DNA of 64,000 bases, taken from Methanarcanum sp963640855. Its GTDB lineage: Archaea > Thermoplasmatota > Thermoplasmata > Methanomassiliicoccales > Methanomethylophilaceae. Both the position numbers and the translations under genes were made by a program. This document shows, one piece after another, positions 44,958 through 53,164 of the stretch. The notes beneath the pieces were generated by a model. That model saw only the letters and a program-made list of their open reading frames with translations. It ran no database searches and was not told where the DNA came from. The stretch spans positions 53,921 through 117,920 of the forward strand of contig CAVIAJ010000003.1 in assembly GCA_963640855.1 (NCBI GenBank), written 5' to 3'. Position 1 is the first letter of the stretch, and each line of letters opens with the position of its first letter.

Positions 44958-47524
44958 CGGCAACATTCCAAGACGAGGACATACTGAGATTCTGGGACGA
45001 AATTCTGAGCGGTGACGCATACCGTCTCAAACTCGCCGAGATACAGGACAATTATCAGGACAGGAAGAGCCTGTACGTACCGTATTCGGATATCGACAAC
45101 AACAATCCAGATTTCGCCGTTTATCTTCTCGGCAAACCCGACAGATGCATAAGGTTGGGTCAGAAAGCGATAAGATCGAGACTCCCTGCGACATGGGATC
45201 CCGCAGACGACGTCAACCTGAGAATAGAAGAGCTGCCCAAAGATGCGCATGTGGAAGTGCGTGATTTAAGATCGAAACACCTCAACAGACTCGTAGCCGT
45301 CGACGGTCTTGTGAGAAAAGCGACGTTGCCGAAACTCAAGATGACAAACGCACTGTACAGGTGCGTTAAATGTAATTCCGAAATCTGGGTGCCTCAGAAG
45401 GGAATGTACGCAACCGAACCTTCTCTGTGTCCGAACGATGCATGTAACAAATCCGCACTGAGATTCGTTCTTGATGAGGAAGCATCGGTGTATTCCGATA
45501 CGCAGAAGATTGAAATTCAGGAAAATCCCGAAGGATTGAGAGGAGGGGCACAGCCCGAAAGGATGTTCGGATTCATCAACGGAGACATTTCCGGCAAAGT
45601 AACGCCCGGAAACAGAGTCACTCTCAACGGTATAATCAGGCCCGTGGAGAAAGCCGACCGTGACAAATCCACTGTTTTCGACATTTACATGGAAATCATG
45701 TCCGTGGAATTCTCTCAGGAAGAGTACGATGAAATCGAGATTACCGCGGAAGACGAAGAAAGAATCATTGAAATGTCCAAAGATCCCGAATTTTTCAACA
45801 ACCTCGTAAAATCCATCGCACCTTCCATCTTCGGAATGGATGAAGTGAAACAGGCCGTTGCGTTGCAGTTATTCGGCGGAACACACAAGGAAATGGACGA
45901 CGGAACGACAACAAGGGGAGACATACACATTCTGATGATGGGAGATCCCGGTGTCGCAAAATCACAGATTCTTTCTTACATGTCGCGTCTCGCTCCCAGA
46001 GGAATCTACGCATCCGGTAAATCCGCATCCGCGGCAGGTCTCTGCGTAGGCGCGGATACGATACTGATCAACGACAAAGGCGAGAGGTCGACAATAGGCG
46101 ACTACGTCAGCGCCAGGATGGATTTGCCCGAAGAATACCGCCCGGGAATATGGAGACAGCCCGTGGACGATTGGAGAATCCAATCAATAGGAGATTTGGG
46201 ATCCGTAAGATATCTTCCGATCAAATATATCTGGAGAATCAAAACTCCCGAGAGACTGTTCAGAATTACCGCGGGAGGCACATCGCTTATACTTACGCCC
46301 GAAACCAAGATTCAGGCAATGAAAGACGCCGTATTCGGATGGGTTTCCGCCTCGGATCTGAGAGTGGGAGATATTGTATCTGTCGTAACGCAGAATATGC
46401 GTATGTGTCCGCTGACCGAGATTGAGATTATCACGGAAGATCTTCCCGAATTCGTATATGATCTGACAATCGAACCCTCACACGCATTCATAGGCAACGG
46501 TTTCGTGATACACAATACCGCTGCGGCCGTGAAAGACGATTTCGGAGACGGAAGATGGACTCTGGAAGCAGGTGCTTTGGTTCTTGCGGATAAGGGATTG
46601 GCATGTATCGATGAGTTGGATAAGATGACCGCTCAGGACAGATCCTCACTTCACGAAGCGATGGAATCGCAGAGAATATCCGTCGCAAAGGCAGGTATCA
46701 CGGCAACACTTCAGAGCAGATGTTCTCTTCTCGCCGCAGCCAACCCCAAGTACGGAAGGTTCGACATGAACGAGAAAATCGTCGGTCAGATCGATCTTCC
46801 TCCGCCTCTTATGTCACGTTTCGACCTTATTTTCGTGCTGACGGACAAACCGAGAGAGGATTACGACAAGAAACTGTCCACTTTCGTCCTCAAAGGTCAC
46901 AGAAGGGGTCAGGCAAGAGCGATGAAGGAAGAAGTCATCGACGGTATCGTCAAAGAGGATGTTCTCAAAGATACGGAAGACCACAAACCCGTCTACGACA
47001 TGGAAATCATCAGGAAATATGTCTCATACGCAAAACAGAACTGTTTCCCCATCATGAACGAACATGCTTTGGAAATGATCGAAGGGGAGTATATGAGCAT
47101 CCGTAAGACAGGAGAGGGTGACAACGCATCCGTTCCGATTACCGCAAGGCAGTTGGAAGCATACGTACGTCTTTCCGAAGCATCCGCAAAATCGAGACTC
47201 AGCAAAGTCGTGGACGAAAGAGATGTTACGAGGGCGATCACTCTCATCAAATACTATATGGACGGCGTAGCCAAGACCGACGACGGTTCGTGGGATATCG
47301 ACAGAATGGGTTCGTCCTTCAGCAAACGCGACAGGGATACCAAACGCGGACTCTACGACAAGATTCTCGCCGCACTTACCGATGCGGGAGATTCGGGACT
47401 CAGCAGAGACGATATCATAGTGCAGTTCAACAGCGAGAGTATGTTCGATATAGACAAAGTACTCGAAGAGATGCACGATAACAACTTTATCATCGAATCA
47501 AAGGGAAGGTGGATTAAGATATGA
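44954..47524 (+). CDS. mcm: Replicative helicase MCM with an intein
   Basis: 856-residue precursor, about 698 after splicing. The N-terminal domain holds a zinc site (YRCVKCNSEIWVPQ, then PSLCPNDAC). The AAA+ core has Walker A GDPGVAKSQ, Walker B LACIDELDKM and the arginine-finger region PLMSRFDLIF; a winged helix ends the protein. The mini-intein is inserted between SASAAGL and TAAAV, just after the P-loop helix. The ATG at 44954 lies within the ATGA overlap and matches a normal MCM N-terminus; the frame to 44894 is inside the previous gene. DUF424 overlaps the 3' end. Confidence 0.96.
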   Translation: MTATFQDEDILRFWDEILSGDAYRLKLAEIQDNYQDRKSLYVPYSDIDNNNPDFAVYLLGKPDRCIRLGQKAIRSRLPATWDPADDVNLRIEELPKDAHVEVRDLRSKHLNRLVAVDGLVRKATLPKLKMTNALYRCVKCNSEIWVPQKGMYATEPSLCPNDACNKSALRFVLDEEASVYSDTQKIEIQENPEGLRGGAQPERMFGFINGDISGKVTPGNRVTLNGIIRPVEKADRDKSTVFDIYMEIMSVEFSQEEYDEIEITAEDEERIIEMSKDPEFFNNLVKSIAPSIFGMDEVKQAVALQLFGGTHKEMDDGTTTRGDIHILMMGDPGVAKSQILSYMSRLAPRGIYASGKSASAAGLCVGADTILINDKGERSTIGDYVSARMDLPEEYRPGIWRQPVDDWRIQSIGDLGSVRYLPIKYIWRIKTPERLFRITAGGTSLILTPETKIQAMKDAVFGWVSASDLRVGDIVSVVTQNMRMCPLTEIEIITEDLPEFVYDLTIEPSHAFIGNGFVIHNTAAAVKDDFGDGRWTLEAGALVLADKGLACIDELDKMTAQDRSSLHEAMESQRISVAKAGITATLQSRCSLLAAANPKYGRFDMNEKIVGQIDLPPPLMSRFDLIFVLTDKPREDYDKKLSTFVLKGHRRGQARAMKEEVIDGIVKEDVLKDTEDHKPVYDMEIIRKYVSYAKQNCFPIMNEHALEMIEGEYMSIRKTGEGDNASVPITARQLEAYVRLSEASAKSRLSKVVDERDVTRAITLIKYYMDGVAKTDDGSWDIDRMGSSFSKRDRDTKRGLYDKILAALTDAGDSGLSRDDIIVQFNSESMFDIDKVLEEMHDNNFIIESKGRWIKI
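46043..46516 (+). other. Mini-intein in MCM (158 residues, no homing endonuclease)
   Basis: It starts with Cys1 (CVGADTILIN) and ends FVIHN, followed by extein threonine, so all splice-junction residues are present. The C-terminal block is VYDLTIEPSHAFIGNGFVIH. There is no room for a LAGLIDADG domain. The block B region reads SLILTPETKI, with threonine where the usual TxxH histidine stands. The Thermococcus kodakarensis CDC21-1 intein is known to splice without that histidine, so activity is still plausible. Confidence 0.92.
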
Positions 47525-47814
47525 TTTACGTACGTATCCACAAAGGCCGCGGAGAAATCATTCTCGCGGCATGTGATGAAGAAATTCTCGGAAAGACGTT
47601 CAGAGGAGACGGCATGAAAATCAGTGTCTCCGAGGAATTCTACAACGGAGAACTCATTCCGGAGGAGGCATTCGTCGAGAGAATGAAATCCGCTTCCATC
47701 ATGAATCTCGTAGGAGAGAGAACAATCTCTCTCGCGGTCGAGAACGGTCACGTCGACGGAGACCGTGTTCTCATAATCGGCGGGACGAAACACGCGCAGG
47801 TAGTGAAAGGATGA
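47521..47814 (+). CDS. DUF424 family protein
   Basis: 97 residues, archaea-specific. MIYVRIHKGRGEIILAACDE, then ILGKTFRGDGMKISVSEEFY, is the DUF424 pattern. The function is unknown; the gene is often next to translation or RNA genes. It overlaps mcm by four bases and nmd3 by four bases. Confidence 0.82.
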   Translation: MIYVRIHKGRGEIILAACDEEILGKTFRGDGMKISVSEEFYNGELIPEEAFVERMKSASIMNLVGERTISLAVENGHVDGDRVLIIGGTKHAQVVKG

Positions 47815-48839
47815 CGTTCTGTGTGAAATGCGGTAATGAAGATGTCGAGACCGTGGACGGTCTGTGCATCGAATGCTTCCTCGACGGAAGGAAACTGGTT
47901 ACTATGCCGCATCACGTGGATCTGATGAGATGTACAAACTGCAGCGAATTCCAGATAGGAGATCAGTGGCTGAAGAGAAATCAGGACGATGCGATTACGG
48001 ATATCGGACTGTCTGCTGCCGGAATCATTCCGGAAGCGAAGCTCATCTCCGTAGGAACCGCGGTGGAAAGACAGGATGAGAGAAACTTCGTTGTTCACGC
48101 ACAGTTTGATTTGGACGTCGGCGGAATCACTGTATCCGACGAGAGCAGTGTCATCGTACGTCTGAAGAACGGCGTCTGCAGAAGATGTTCCAGACAGTTG
48201 GGAAGCTATTACGAATCCATCATACAGTTACGCAGCGGAGACAGAAATCTTTCCGACGGCATAAGGGACGAAGTCGCCGCATGGGTCAGAAAAACCGTCG
48301 ATAATCTGTCAAAAAACAACCGCGATTTATTCATCACGAAGATTCAGAAAGCCGTCGGAGGAGTGGATTTCTATCTTTCTTCGACATCGATGGGAAAATC
48401 CCTTACCAAAGATCTTGCAGACAGATACGGTGCGGAGGTTAAGGAATCGTCATCTCTTGTGGGACAGACGTCCGACGGACAGGATATGTACCGTGTGACA
48501 TTTCTTGTGAGACTTCCCGCATATCATATCGGAGACATTATGCATCACAATAACAGACCGTGTAAGCTGATATCTCTCAACAGAACGGGCGGAAGAGTGT
48601 TGGATCTGATTTCATTCCGCGAGATGCCCGTGAAAAGGTCCGAATTATCCGACATGAGGATTCTCTACAAAAGAAACGAACTGCCCGAAGCAGTCGTCGT
48701 ATCGAAATCTCAGGGAGAGATTCAGGTACTTCATCCGAGGAATTATTCCACCGTAGATCTGCGTATTCCGAAGGATGCCGAAATCGGAGAATCCGTCGAA
48801 GTTATAGAATCGGAAGAGGAACTTCTCTTCGTTCCGTGA
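47811..48839 (+). CDS. nmd3: Nmd3-like ribosome-associated protein
   Basis: 342 residues. Zinc-binding cysteine pairs occur at the N-terminus (CVKCGNEDVETVDGLCIEC), in RCTNCSE and in CRRCSRQLG. The central part, ISKIQ-like ITKIQKAVGGVDFYLSSTSM, and the domain after residue 200 match archaeal Nmd3, the homologue of the eukaryotic 60S export adaptor. Its archaeal role is probably late ribosome assembly or translation initiation. It overlaps DUF424 and is nine bases before a glycosyltransferase gene. Confidence 0.88.
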   Translation: MTFCVKCGNEDVETVDGLCIECFLDGRKLVTMPHHVDLMRCTNCSEFQIGDQWLKRNQDDAITDIGLSAAGIIPEAKLISVGTAVERQDERNFVVHAQFDLDVGGITVSDESSVIVRLKNGVCRRCSRQLGSYYESIIQLRSGDRNLSDGIRDEVAAWVRKTVDNLSKNNRDLFITKIQKAVGGVDFYLSSTSMGKSLTKDLADRYGAEVKESSSLVGQTSDGQDMYRVTFLVRLPAYHIGDIMHHNNRPCKLISLNRTGGRVLDLISFREMPVKRSELSDMRILYKRNELPEAVVVSKSQGEIQVLHPRNYSTVDLRIPKDAEIGESVEVIESEEELLFVP

Positions 48840-48848
48840 GATGATGAT

Positions 48849-49997
48849 ATGAGGATAGCCATAGTGACGGACAGTTACCACCCCACACGCGACGGGGTTG
48901 TCGCAAGTATCGACACCGTGAACGGTATTCTCAGGGACCATGATTACGAAACAACGATAGTCGCACCCGATCCCGGGAAAGAGGAAGAACGTATGGACGG
49001 TGTGTATTACTTCAAATCCACATCATTCAGAAGCTATCCCGGTTATTTTGTTCCGATATATCCTTCGCACGCAAAGCGTGTTCTCAGGGAAATCTCGCCG
49101 GATGTCGTTCACATACAGGGTGTTGCGGTGATGGCACTCAAAGGTATTGTTGCCGCACACAGGCTGGGTATTCCCGTTATTATGACGTTCCATACGATGG
49201 TCGGAGATACCGTGAAGTATTATTCTCCGATTCCGATTCCGCAGAAAACCGCGGATAAACTTGTGTGGAAGTACATCGGATACCTGACAAGATGGGTAGA
49301 CGCGATTATCGCACCTTCCGAATCCATAAAGAAGGAACTGATCGCACGCGGAGTGAAGGTGAAGGACATAAGAGTGATACCTACGCCGATAGACGGCAGC
49401 AGGTTCAGTCCTTCCGTAGACGGTTCCGCAATAAGAGAAAGATACGGCCTTCGGGGAAAGAGAGTGATTCTCAGTCTGTGCCGTGTATCTTTTGAGAAGA
49501 ACATCGACATGCTGGTACGTGCGATGAAAGAGATGGATGACGACGTCGTCCTTATGGTTGCGGGAAAGGGTCCCGCATCCGATTCTCTGAAAGAATTGGC
49601 CGAAGAGACAGGTGTTTCGGACAGAGTTATTTTCACAGGATTTGTTCCCGATGACGAGGTTGTGCAGCATTACAGAGCATCCGATCTGTTTGCAGTCGCA
49701 TCAAGATTCGAAACACAGTGTCTTTCCGCCGTGGAAGCGATGTCCTGCGGACTTCCCGTAGTTGCCGCAAAGGCAAGAGCGTTGGAAGATTATGTGAAAG
49801 AAGGCGAAAACGGATATCTTTTCGACGACAGCCTCGAAGACTGTGTTTCGAAGCTGAAGGCAGGACTCGAAGCCGACGGAAACATGAGGCTGAAAGCAAT
49901 CGAAACGGCAGCCGAATTCTCCGTTCCCAAATTCGTCGAAAGAATATCCTCAATCTACGGCGATGTCATCGAAGCCAAGAAGGAGGATAAGAGATGA
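48849..49997 (+). CDS. GT4-family glycosyltransferase 1
   Basis: 382 residues, GT-B fold. MRIAIVTDSYHPTRDGVVAS opens it, IPVIMTFHTM and AIIAPSESIKKEL follow, and the donor-site motif is ASRFETQCLSAVEAMSCGLPVV (E-x7-E type). The pattern resembles glycolipid-forming alpha-glycosyltransferases that use diacylglycerol-like acceptors. It begins a three-gene overlapping series with a DedA-like protein and a second GT4. Confidence 0.87.
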   Translation: MRIAIVTDSYHPTRDGVVASIDTVNGILRDHDYETTIVAPDPGKEEERMDGVYYFKSTSFRSYPGYFVPIYPSHAKRVLREISPDVVHIQGVAVMALKGIVAAHRLGIPVIMTFHTMVGDTVKYYSPIPIPQKTADKLVWKYIGYLTRWVDAIIAPSESIKKELIARGVKVKDIRVIPTPIDGSRFSPSVDGSAIRERYGLRGKRVILSLCRVSFEKNIDMLVRAMKEMDDDVVLMVAGKGPASDSLKELAEETGVSDRVIFTGFVPDDEVVQHYRASDLFAVASRFETQCLSAVEAMSCGLPVVAAKARALEDYVKEGENGYLFDDSLEDCVSKLKAGLEADGNMRLKAIETAAEFSVPKFVERISSIYGDVIEAKKEDKR

Positions 49998-50572
49998 TAG
50001 GCGATTGGCTATACGGTCTGTTCGGACCGTACGGTCATGTGGGCATACTGATTTTCATCTTCCTTCTGTTTTACATCGATTCACTTATTTTTCCGACTCT
50101 GCCGGAAGTTTTCTTCATACTGGGTTTCATGTACGATCCCGTTCCGATGTGGGGTCTGGCTCTTCTTTTGGTCGGAGGAATCGCCGAGTTTGCGGGAGTC
50201 ACTACGTTATACCTTGCCGTGGAACACATCCGCGTACCGACATGGGTGAGTTCCGCCGCGGATAAGTATTCAAAATTCCTGATTCTGAATGACGAACGGA
50301 TGATACTTGTGAACCGTATCGCTCCCGTGATGCCGTTTACCGGTGCATTCATCAGTCTTATCGATTCGTGGAATATCAAAAGGGCATGGTTCTATCTCAT
50401 TTTGGGATATGTGCTGAAATACGGTGCAGTACTGTTGTTTGCGAACACATTCTACGCATTTTTCACAGGTCCGCAGGCTGAGATTTTATCCATAACAATG
50501 GTTATTCTGGTGATGGCCGTGAGTCTCATCATGGCTTACAGGAAGAAGAAAAAGGAAGGGATGCCGCAGTGA
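49994..50572 (+). CDS. DedA-like/VTT-type membrane protein
   Basis: 192 residues with four to five hydrophobic helices. The segment VNRIAPVMPFTGAFISLIDSW resembles the R-x-x-P-x-x-(G/P)-x-F motif of DedA/VTT proteins, which include polyprenyl-phosphate and phospholipid flippases. The first helices (PTLPEVFFILGFMY) also fit. Lying between two lipid-type glycosyltransferases, it could move their lipid substrate or product. Starts and stops overlap on both sides (ATGA, GTGA). Confidence 0.65.
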   Translation: MIGDWLYGLFGPYGHVGILIFIFLLFYIDSLIFPTLPEVFFILGFMYDPVPMWGLALLLVGGIAEFAGVTTLYLAVEHIRVPTWVSSAADKYSKFLILNDERMILVNRIAPVMPFTGAFISLIDSWNIKRAWFYLILGYVLKYGAVLLFANTFYAFFTGPQAEILSITMVILVMAVSLIMAYRKKKKEGMPQ

Positions 50573-51648
50573 AAGTAGTCGATGTGAATCCGTATTTCTA
50601 CCCGTTTACGGGCGGTATCGAGCACAGGATGCACCTGATAGCCAAGGAAATGGTGTCGAGAGGACATGATGTTACAATCGTAACAGGCCGTTTGGAAGGT
50701 ACGTCCGAAGAAGAGATTTCATCCGACGGATACAGAGTGATAAGACTTCCGTCGAAATTCATAGGAAAATACAACCCCCCGTATATCACGTCGAAGGGTC
50801 TGCTGGAAACACTCGACGGTATCGGTGCGGATATTGTCAATTACAACTACAGATGGGCTTTCTCGTACGGCAGAGATATGAAAAAGTATGCCGGAAAGAA
50901 AGTGTTCACCTACCACAACATGTGGGGGGAAGGTGTGGGTTGGCAGCATATCGTTTCCGAAGCGAACGACAGACTGTTCAGAAGTACTCTGAACACATTC
51001 GATCACATAATTTCGGTAAGCGACTACGTCCGCGAGGATCTGATCGGAAGAGGAATTCCAGCAGATAAAATCACAACAGCCACGCCGTGTCTCGGAACAT
51101 ATCCGGAAATATCCGATGAGGAAGGAGACTATATCCTGTTCGTCGGAAGATTGGTCAGAACCAAGGGATTGGATTATCTCGTCGAAGCGATGCGCGATAT
51201 CGACTGTAAACTGATAATCTGCGGCAAAGGTCCCGATATGAAACGTCTCACCGGAAAAGTGAAGAAATTCGGTCTTGAGGACAGAGTGGAACTCAAAGGC
51301 TGGGTCTCCGACGGCGAGAAGGAAGAATACATGAAGCACTGCAAGGTTGCGGTTATGCCTTCGGTGTACGAATCGTACGGTCTTGCGGCTCAGGAAATGC
51401 TCTCCTACGGAAGACCCGTCGTGTGTACGGATGTGAACGGTCTTCCCGATACCGTCGGAAACGGAGGACTGACGGTAAAACCGAAGGATCCGAAAGCACT
51501 CTCCGATGCGATAAACAAACTTCTCGGAAGTGCGGAATTACGCAGCGAACTCGGACACAACGCACGTGCGGTCGCCGAATCACGCAACGTCGGTGCCACT
51601 GTCGATGTCATAGAGAAAGTGTACAGAAAGGTTCTCGGTGACGGATGA
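50569..51648 (+). CDS. GT4-family glycosyltransferase 2
   Basis: 359 residues, GT-B fold, GTG start at 50569 overlapping the upstream stop. MKVVDVNPYFYPFTGGIEHR is a standard GT4 opening; ILFVGRLVRTKGLDYLVEAM, ICGKGPD and PSVYESYGLAAQEMLSYGRPVV are the Rossmann and donor-site motifs. The nearby GT4 and DedA-like genes suggest a shared glycolipid or surface polysaccharide route. Confidence 0.88.
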   Translation: MKVVDVNPYFYPFTGGIEHRMHLIAKEMVSRGHDVTIVTGRLEGTSEEEISSDGYRVIRLPSKFIGKYNPPYITSKGLLETLDGIGADIVNYNYRWAFSYGRDMKKYAGKKVFTYHNMWGEGVGWQHIVSEANDRLFRSTLNTFDHIISVSDYVREDLIGRGIPADKITTATPCLGTYPEISDEEGDYILFVGRLVRTKGLDYLVEAMRDIDCKLIICGKGPDMKRLTGKVKKFGLEDRVELKGWVSDGEKEEYMKHCKVAVMPSVYESYGLAAQEMLSYGRPVVCTDVNGLPDTVGNGGLTVKPKDPKALSDAINKLLGSAELRSELGHNARAVAESRNVGATVDVIEKVYRKVLGDG

Positions 51649-51667
51649 GCTTCCGCAGCACCCCTAT

Positions 51668-51676
51668 CTTTAAATA
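51668..51676 (+). promoter_or_regulatory. TATA box of the L7Ae operon
   Basis: CTTTAAATA, about 80 bases before the L7Ae ATG, so the transcript should carry a leader of roughly 50-55 nt. Confidence 0.55.
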
Positions 51677-51714
51677 AGGTAAGCGAATAGTCCGAGTGCT
51701 CTTTAGAGCCGATG

Positions 51715-51746
51715 AATAATGAGGGCGTTAAGCGCCTGAAAGAGGT
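51715..51746 (+). promoter_or_regulatory. Kink-turn-like stem-loop in the L7Ae leader
   Basis: GGCG (51724-51727) pairs with CGCC (51733-51736) around TTAAG. The stem is flanked by AATGA-G on the 5' side and T-GA on the 3' side, which can form the tandem sheared G-A pairs of a kink-turn. A clean second stem is not obvious. The ribosome-binding site GAGGT lies directly after it. Confidence 0.35.
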
Positions 51747-51753
51747 AATTGAA

Positions 51754-52119
51754 ATGTCTGTATTTGTTAAGTTTGAGACACCGAAAGAGCTGTCGGACAA
51801 AGCCTACAATCTCGCCGAGATGGCAAGGGACGGCGGAAAGATCAAGAAGGGAACCAACGAGGTTACCAAAGCCGTTGAGAGAGGAGAGGCAGCAATCGTC
51901 ATCATGGCAGTCGATGTCGAGCCCCCGGAGATTCTCGCACACATGCCCGCACTCTGCGAAGAGAGAGGAGTTCCCTACGTTTACGTTCCCGCAAAGGTCG
52001 AGCTCGGAAACGCAATCGGACTCGAGAAGCCCACCGCATCCATCGCAATCGTCGATGTCGGAAAGGGAAAAGCACTTTGTGATGAGATCGCAGAAGCAGT
52101 CAAAGCACTGAAGAACTGA
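51754..52119 (+). CDS. rpl7ae: Ribosomal protein L7Ae
   Basis: 121 residues. KKGTNEVTKAVERGEAAIVI, then ILAHMPALCEERGVPYVYV, is the kink-turn-binding core. In archaea it is part of the ribosome, of C/D and H/ACA RNPs and of RNase P. I start at 51754, after GAGGT and at the normal family N-terminus (MSVFVKFETP); the frame upstream to 51712 is more likely leader. It heads the cluster S28e-L24e-NDK. Confidence 0.95.
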   Translation: MSVFVKFETPKELSDKAYNLAEMARDGGKIKKGTNEVTKAVERGEAAIVIMAVDVEPPEILAHMPALCEERGVPYVYVPAKVELGNAIGLEKPTASIAIVDVGKGKALCDEIAEAVKALKN

Positions 52120-52130
52120 TGGTGATTTGA

Positions 52131-52343
52131 ATGGTCGACACAGACAGCATCCCGTCAGAGGTCGTCGAAATCATCGGACGTACCGGAATGACAGGTGAGG
52201 CTACTCAGGTCAAAGTCCGTGTACTTGACGGACGCGACAAGGGAAGGATCATCACCAGGAACATCATGGGCCCCGTCAGAATGGGTGACATTCTGATGCT
52301 CAGAGAGACCTCGAGAGAGGCAAGGAAACTCGGAATGAGGTGA
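52131..52343 (+). CDS. rps28e: Ribosomal protein S28e
   Basis: 70 residues. VVEIIGRTGMTGEATQVKVR, then the invariant GRIITRNIMGPVR and the C-terminal LRETSREARKLGMR, are diagnostic. It sits at the mRNA exit region of the small subunit. Its last codons contain the ribosome-binding site of the next gene. Confidence 0.97.
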   Translation: MVDTDSIPSEVVEIIGRTGMTGEATQVKVRVLDGRDKGRIITRNIMGPVRMGDILMLRETSREARKLGMR

Positions 52344-52348
52344 TTCGG

Positions 52349-52576
52349 ATGGCAGAGATCAGAAAATGTTCATTCTGTTACAGAGAGATCGAACCCGGAA
52401 CGGGTAAAATGTTCGTGAAGAAGGACGGAACAGTCCTCAACTTCTGCACCAACAAGTGCTACAAGAACATGATCGAACTCAAGAGAGTACCCAGGACCAC
52501 ACAGTGGACCGACAAGGCAATCTCCGAGAAGAAGATCCGTCTCAGAACCGCTGAGAAGGCCGAGAACAAGGAGTGA
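52349..52576 (+). CDS. rpl24e: Ribosomal protein L24e
   Basis: 75 residues with the zinc ribbon KCSFCYREIEPGTGKMFVKK, then NFCTNKCYKN. I chose ATG 52349 because GAGGTGAT lies just upstream; a GTG at 52340 would overlap the S28e stop and add three residues. Confidence 0.96.
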   Translation: MAEIRKCSFCYREIEPGTGKMFVKKDGTVLNFCTNKCYKNMIELKRVPRTTQWTDKAISEKKIRLRTAEKAENKE

Positions 52577-52581
52577 ATCCC

Positions 52582-53037
52582 ATGGCAATGGAACAGACCT
52601 ATCTCATGATCAAACCCGATGCAGTCCAGAGAGGACTCTGCGGTGAGATCGTCACACGCTTCGAGAAGAAAGGCCTCAAACTCATCGCCATGAAGCTCAT
52701 GGTCATCCCCAAGGAGACCGCAGAGGTTCACTACGGTGAGCACAAGGGAAAGAAATTCTACGATTCCCTTATCGCATACATCACATCCGGACCCGTCCTC
52801 GCGATGGTCTGGGAGGGTGACAATGCGGTACAGGTCTGCAGGAACATCATGGGTAAGACGAACCCCCAGGAGTCCGCACCCGGAACCATCCGCGGAGACT
52901 ACGGAATGGTCACAGGCGTGAACATCATCCACGGTTCCGATTCACCCGAGTCCGCAAAGAGGGAAATCGGTATTTTCTTCAAACCCGAAGAACTCTGTTC
53001 CTACGACAGGACACTCGACAAGTGGACCTACGAGTAA
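52582..53037 (+). CDS. ndk: Nucleoside diphosphate kinase
   Basis: 151 residues. EQTYLMIKPDAVQRGLCGEI is the family opening; the active-site histidine is in NIIHGSDSPESAKREI. It balances nucleoside triphosphate pools. GGAGTGA before the ATG at 52582 supports this start. It is the last gene of the L7Ae transcript, ended by a hairpin. Confidence 0.97.
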   Translation: MAMEQTYLMIKPDAVQRGLCGEIVTRFEKKGLKLIAMKLMVIPKETAEVHYGEHKGKKFYDSLIAYITSGPVLAMVWEGDNAVQVCRNIMGKTNPQESAPGTIRGDYGMVTGVNIIHGSDSPESAKREIGIFFKPEELCSYDRTLDKWTYE

Positions 53038-53048
53038 ACACATTTCAC

Positions 53049-53069
53049 GCGGAGGGTAACTCCCTCCGC
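53049..53069 (+). terminator. Hairpin terminator after ndk
   Basis: GCGGAGGG and CCCTCCGC form an 8-bp stem with a TAACT loop, followed by the pyrimidine-rich CTCTTTTCTTCTT. Confidence 0.7.
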
Positions 53070-53164
53070 AACATACGTTTCTCTTTTCTTCTTATTATAA
53101 GGTGTTTTCATTCCCAAACGCCTATATTATGCGACCACATAACCCGAAGATGTTAGGTGATGCA

